In this document: in pieces, positions 14,021 through 17,528 of the stretch
How the letters are laid out: each line of letters begins with the position of its first letter
How positions within the stretch are numbered: the stretch's first letter is position 1
Source: Bacteroidales bacterium
GTDB lineage: Bacteria; Bacteroidota; Bacteroidia; Bacteroidales; CG2-30-32-10
DNA: 17,528 nt
Reading direction: 5' to 3'
Assembly (NCBI GenBank): GCA_035353855.1
Contig: DAOQAK010000067.1
Coordinates: 1-17,528, forward strand
The notes under the pieces: generated by a model
Database searches by the model: none
The model's input: only the letters and a program-made list of their open reading frames with translations
What the model was told of the DNA's origin: nothing
Made by a program: the position numbers and the translations under genes

Positions 14021-15982
14021 ATGACCGCTTACATTTATAAGACAAATTATTCATATTTATTACAGCATGGCTTAAACCCCGATGAGTTTGTTACCCGTAA
14101 TGAAAAATTACCTGTTACTATATTTTCCAATGCTGAAGAAGCATCATTAGCTGTTGCTGCTGAAATAGCTTCACTTATCAAGCAACGGCAAACCAAAAAA
14201 AAACATTGTGTTTTAGGATTAGCAACCGGTTCATCGCCTATTAAAGTTTATGAAGAACTTGTTCGCTTGCATCAAAAAGAAGGATTGAGTTTTAAAAATG
14301 TAATCACATTTAACCTGGATGAGTACTACCCTATTCATCACGAATCGTTGCAAAGTTACCATCGCTTTATGCGTGAATACCTTTTCAACCATATTGATAT
14401 AATGCCCGAAAATATTCATATTCCCGATGGCAGAATAAAAAAAGAAAAACTTCCGGAATACTGCCGGAGTTACGACCATCTTATTGAAAGCTGCGGTGGT
14501 ATTGATATTCAGCTTTTAGGAATTGGAAGAACAGGGCATATCGGTTTTAACGAACCCGGTTCACATATTAATTCACCAACACGAATCATCACACTCGACC
14601 ATCTTACACGCACCGATGCTTCGAGTGATTTCTTCGGCGAAGAGAATGTTCCGCGCATGGCAATTACCATGGGTGTGGGTAGTATTATGAAAGCGAAGAA
14701 GATCATTCTTCTGGCATGGGGCGAAGGTAAAGCACCCATTATTCGCAAGGCTGTTGAAGGTCCTGTAACGGATAGCGTTCCCACAACTTATTTACAGAAT
14801 CATCCAAACACCAGGGTAATCCTTGACCTTGCCGCTTCTGCAGAACTCACAAGAATTAAAACGCCATGGCTCGTAGGCTCGTGTAAATGGAACGACAGGC
14901 TTGTACGCAAAGCTGTGGTATGGTTATGTCAGCAACAACAGAAACCCATTTTAAAACTTACCGACCGCGATTATAATGATAACGGAATGAGCGACCTTGT
15001 TGCTGAACAAGGCCCATCGAATAAAATAAATATTAAAGTTTTCAACGACCTTCAGCATACCATTACCGGATGGCCAGGTGGCAAGCCAAATGCAGATGAT
15101 TCTACACGACCTGAAAGAGCGCTTCCATATCCCAAGCGTGTTGTTGTTTTTAGCCCGCATCCCGATGATGATGTGATTTCAATGGGTGGCACACTTACGC
15201 GCCTGGTTGAACAGGGACACATTGTTCACACTGCATATCAAACTTCAGGGAACATTGCCGTGTTTGATGATGATGTGCTTCGTTACCTTGATTTTGCAAG
15301 AGAATACAAAAGTATATTCCATCAGAAAGGAAATGATGCTGAAAAAATTTTTAAAGATATTCAGCATTACTTTAAAAATAAAAAACCCGGACAGGTTGAT
15401 TCAAAAGAAATTCAGCAGGTGAAATCAGCCATCAGGTGCGGCGAAGCAAAAGCTGCAATGCGTTACATTGGAGTACCTGAAGAAAGAGTTCATTTCTTAA
15501 ATCTTCCATTTTATGAAACAGGAAAAGTAAAAAAGAAACCTCTTGGTAAAGAAGATGTAAAGATCATTATTGATTTGCTTCAACAAATCAAACCTCATCA
15601 AATCTATGCAGCAGGCGATTTATCAGACCCGCATGGCACCCATCGTGTATGTATGAACGCTTTGCTCGAAGCACTTTACCAATTAAAAGATGAAGACTGG
15701 TTAAAAGAATGTTATATCTGGCTTTATCGCGGGGCATGGCAAGAATGGGATATTGACCAGACAGACATGGCAGTACCATTGAGTCCTGAAGAAGTTCACA
15801 TAAAGCGTAATGCCATTTTCAAACATCAGTCGCAAAAAGACAGACCGCTTTTCCCGGGCATCGACAGCCGCGAATTCTGGCAACGTGCCGAAGAACGCAA
15901 TCACGATACAGCTAAACTATATGATAAGTTGGGAATGGCCGAATATGAAGCCATCGAAGTATTTGTAAAATATCAACTATAG
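14021..15982 (+). CDS. NagB-like glucosamine-6-phosphate deaminase / PIG-L deacetylase-like fusion (BT_0258 type)
   Basis: A 653-residue cytoplasmic two-domain protein. Residues about 30-300 are a NagB-type sugar-phosphate isomerase/deaminase domain: LATGSSP phosphate loop, FNLDEY (Asp equivalent to E. coli 72), GIGRTGHIGFNEP, LTRTDAS (Arg172 equivalent) and GEGKAP (Lys208 equivalent). His173 and Glu178 are kept, but Thr171 replaces the Asp141 that completes the NagB catalytic relay. Residues about 372-640 are a PIG-L/LmbE zinc deacetylase-like domain with SPHPDDD (His380, Asp383) and SDPHGTHR (His538/His541). The same order is known from the Bacteroides protein BT_0258, annotated only as deaminase-like. 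Deacetylation plus deamination would suit N-acetyl-amino-sugar phosphate turnover, but that is inference. The start follows a good promoter, and nothing suggests a frameshift. Confidence 0.93.
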   Translation: MTAYIYKTNYSYLLQHGLNPDEFVTRNEKLPVTIFSNAEEASLAVAAEIASLIKQRQTKKKHCVLGLATGSSPIKVYEELVRLHQKEGLSFKNVITFNLDEYYPIHHESLQSYHRFMREYLFNHIDIMPENIHIPDGRIKKEKLPEYCRSYDHLIESCGGIDIQLLGIGRTGHIGFNEPGSHINSPTRIITLDHLTRTDASSDFFGEENVPRMAITMGVGSIMKAKKIILLAWGEGKAPIIRKAVEGPVTDSVPTTYLQNHPNTRVILDLAASAELTRIKTPWLVGSCKWNDRLVRKAVVWLCQQQQKPILKLTDRDYNDNGMSDLVAEQGPSNKINIKVFNDLQHTITGWPGGKPNADDSTRPERALPYPKRVVVFSPHPDDDVISMGGTLTRLVEQGHIVHTAYQTSGNIAVFDDDVLRYLDFAREYKSIFHQKGNDAEKIFKDIQHYFKNKKPGQVDSKEIQQVKSAIRCGEAKAAMRYIGVPEERVHFLNLPFYETGKVKKKPLGKEDVKIIIDLLQQIKPHQIYAAGDLSDPHGTHRVCMNALLEALYQLKDEDWLKECYIWLYRGAWQEWDIDQTDMAVPLSPEEVHIKRNAIFKHQSQKDRPLFPGIDSREFWQRAEERNHDTAKLYDKLGMAEYEAIEVFVKYQL

Positions 15983-16066
15983 AAATTAAAGCGAAATATA
16001 ATTCGTCAAGATTCAGTATAATTTTTATTTTCATTTTCGAAAAGTAATTTTAAATACAAAAGAGTT

Positions 16067-16074
16067 TAACTTTG
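16067..16074 (+). promoter_or_regulatory. -7 promoter box of the threonine-aldolase-family gene
   Basis: TAACTTTG matches TAnnTTTG exactly and lies 25 bases before the ATG, in the 117-bp gap after the NagB-like gene. The preceding bases (GTT) are the same as at the NagB-like promoter. No good -33 element was found. Confidence 0.5.
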
Positions 16075-16099
16075 CTTATACAATTTTAAAATTCTTTTT

Positions 16100-17125
16100 A
16101 TGTACAGTTTCGAGAACGATTATTGCGAAGGTTGTCATCCCGGCATTTTAGAAAAGTTATTACAAACCAATCTGGAGCAACAGGAAGGTTACGGCGACGA
16201 TGAATATTCCAAGCAAGCCAAAGAACTCATCAAACAAAAAATAAAGAATCCGAATGCCGATATTCATTTTGTATCGGGCGGAACACAAGCTAATCTGATT
16301 GTTATTTCAGCAGCTTTACGTCCTCACGAATCGGTAGTTTGCGCAAATACAGGTCATATCAACACCCACGAAGCCGGCGCTATTGAAGCAACCGGACATA
16401 AAATAAATTTCATAAACAGTAACGACGGGAAAGTTCGCGTTAACGATGTTCAGGCAATTTTAGATGAACATGTTACTGTTCCGCATATGGTAAAACCCAA
16501 AATGATTTATATTTCTAATTCTACTGAAGTTGGAACTATTTATAAGAAACAGGAATTGCTGGAACTATATACCTTCTGTAAAAATAAAGGATTGTATTTA
16601 TTTATGGATGGCGCCAGGCTGGGCTCGGCATTGTGCGCTTGCGACAACGATGTTACCTTAGTTGATACAGCAAAACTTACCGATATTTTTTATATAGGCG
16701 GAACAAAAAACGGTGCTTTAATTGGCGAAGCAATTGTTATTACTAACGAAAAACTAAAAGAAGATTTTGGTTTTCATTTGAAACAAAGAGGAGCATTGAT
16801 TGCAAAAGGCAGATTGCTGGGTATACAATTCCTTGAATTATTTAAAGAAGATTTATTCTTCACTCTGGCAACACATGCCAACGCTATGACCATGAAAATC
16901 ACCAATGTCATTAAAGAAAAAGGATTTTCGTTTTTAACTGAATCAACCTCGAATCAAATTTTCCCTATTCTTCCGAATAAAGCCATTGACGCGTTATTGA
17001 AGAAGTATCAGTTTTTTGTTTGGCAAAAAATGGATAAAGAAAATTCCGCAATACGAATTGTAACATCATGGGCAACGAATGAGAATGTGGTGGAGCAATT
17101 TATTGGAGATATTCAAGCCTTATAA
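16100..17125 (+). CDS. Threonine-aldolase-family PLP-dependent enzyme
   Basis: Fold-type I PLP enzyme of the beta-eliminating lyase/threonine aldolase family, 341 residues, full length. The likely reaction is cleavage of L-threonine or L-allo-threonine to glycine and acetaldehyde, but related enzymes act on other beta-hydroxy amino acids. It begins with the family's FENDYCEG segment. FVSGGTQAN holds the phosphate-binding region. HINTHEAGAIEATGHK contains the ring-stacking His. MDGARLG supplies Asp170 (pyridine N) and Arg173. The Schiff-base lysine is Lys203 in GGTKNG. The closing domain (RIVTSWATNE) is intact. It is transcribed from its own predicted promoter, on the same strand as the NagB-like gene. 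No neighbour fixes its substrate. Confidence 0.93.
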   Translation: MYSFENDYCEGCHPGILEKLLQTNLEQQEGYGDDEYSKQAKELIKQKIKNPNADIHFVSGGTQANLIVISAALRPHESVVCANTGHINTHEAGAIEATGHKINFINSNDGKVRVNDVQAILDEHVTVPHMVKPKMIYISNSTEVGTIYKKQELLELYTFCKNKGLYLFMDGARLGSALCACDNDVTLVDTAKLTDIFYIGGTKNGALIGEAIVITNEKLKEDFGFHLKQRGALIAKGRLLGIQFLELFKEDLFFTLATHANAMTMKITNVIKEKGFSFLTESTSNQIFPILPNKAIDALLKKYQFFVWQKMDKENSAIRIVTSWATNENVVEQFIGDIQAL

Positions 17126-17133
17126 TTGACTTA

Positions 17134-17190
17134 TGTCATGCCGAATGTAATGAGGCATCTAATAGATTCATCGCTTCGCTCTGAATGACA
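17134..17190. repeat. Dispersed-type imperfect palindromic repeat
   Basis: A 57-bp unit begins TGTCAT and ends ATGACA. It has ATCT-AAT-AGAT at its centre and the sequence TCGCTTCGCTC in the right arm, so it can fold into a long imperfect hairpin. This matches the look of the short intergenic palindromes (TCATTCnGAnCGAAGCGA type) scattered in many Bacteroidota genomes. It lies 9 bp past the stop of the threonine-aldolase-family gene, a usual place for such units. Only one copy is in the window. Confidence 0.6.
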
Positions 17191-17416
17191 AAGGTTATAT
17201 TTACACATTGTACGCGCGGTCAGTAAGAGCCGTCAAGCATATGCGAGACGAGTCGAAGACGTGGGTAAGAAAAAAAAATGATTAAATGTTTTTGTATGGT
17301 GTTAAAAGAAATTATATTTGTTTGTGCTTTAATTAAAAAATATAAATGTGAAGCATTCTAACAAACATAGACAGGATGCTATACTTTTATTACCGCAATA
17401 TACTAGTTAGCGGTCA

Positions 17417-17448
17417 TTGTAAAAAGACAGAACTTAAATATAAATTTG
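17417..17448 (+). promoter_or_regulatory. Candidate promoter pointing out of the window
   Basis: TTG (17417-17419), a 21-bp spacer and TAAATTTG (17441-17448, exact TAnnTTTG). There is no start codon with a following open frame before the window ends, so the leader would be at least 70 nt. An imperfect hairpin GTCTTAAC...GTTAGAC (17478-17501) falls within it. Confidence 0.35.
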
Positions 17449-17528
17449 CAATTCGACTTTTTTAAAAAATAAGTTTTGTCTTAACCCCCTATAAGTTAGA
17501 CATATTTTTCAAAAGAGTTTAGGTTTTT

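Larger units (their letters stand above)
17126..17528. other. Non-coding right end
   Basis: About 400 bp without a supportable gene. It holds a palindromic repeat (17134-17190), a locally GC-rich patch of unknown nature (about 17210-17265), an inverted pair ACCGC/GCGGT (about 17391-17414), a candidate plus-strand promoter (17417-17448) and an imperfect hairpin (17478-17501). The gene served by that promoter would begin past the window. Confidence 0.6.

Noticed and set aside
14231..15904. Several minus-strand open frames inside the NagB-like/PIG-L gene
   Set aside because: They are antisense shadows of a clearly conserved plus-strand gene.

Overview
This 17.5 kb stretch looks like chromosomal DNA from an AT-rich member of the Bacteroidota, probably an uncultured Bacteroidales-like or related lineage. 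Three things support this. A subtilase carries a C-terminal type IX secretion sorting domain. Several genes are preceded by the Bacteroidota -7 promoter box TAnnTTTG with little or no Shine-Dalgarno sequence. The gene content is also typical of the phylum: a NagB/PIG-L two-domain protein, a run of secreted FKBP isomerases, and YwqK/MORN-type proteins. No rRNA, tRNA, CRISPR array or insertion sequence was recognised.

Left part (1-2.5 kb): a minus-strand tyrosine recombinase with an unusual architecture. Two copies of a small N-terminal module are separated by a roughly 195-residue low-complexity linker built of degenerate repeats, followed by a catalytically complete integrase domain. A strong hairpin terminator separates it from the next unit.

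2.5-7.2 kb: a tight minus-strand operon reads, in transcription order, DHH phosphoesterase (NrnA-like), a GldI-like FKBP lipoprotein, a two-domain FKBP lipoprotein and a three-domain secreted FKBP. It is divergent from ndk (nucleoside diphosphate kinase). Converging on ndk is an XRE-type regulator whose upstream region shares a 17-bp near-identical motif with the ndk/DHH intergenic region. This suggests, but does not prove, a regulatory link.

7.2-10.2 kb: about 600 bp of very AT-rich non-coding DNA, then a minus-strand pair made of a putative lipoprotein overlapping a T9SS-targeted S8 serine protease.

10.3-13.3 kb: a minus-strand cluster reads gmhA (sedoheptulose-7-phosphate isomerase), a GmhB-like HAD phosphatase without the usual zinc ligands, an exported MORN-repeat protein, and mnmA (tRNA 2-thiouridylase). 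The first two belong to ADP-heptose synthesis. The other two probably share the transcript by position.

13.4-17.5 kb: plus-strand genes for a small AT-rich two-TM protein of unknown function, a NagB-like/PIG-L deacetylase-like fusion in which one catalytic Asp of NagB is Thr, and a threonine-aldolase-family PLP enzyme. The last 400 bp are non-coding and hold a dispersed-type palindromic repeat, a locally GC-rich patch, and a candidate promoter followed by a hairpin that may serve a gene beyond the window.

Overall the window is mostly housekeeping and envelope or secretion-related genes. I see no convincing new multi-gene defence or mobile system. The most notable items are the recombinase architecture, the altered active site in the NagB-like fusion, the zinc-less GmhB homologue and the shared regulatory motif.
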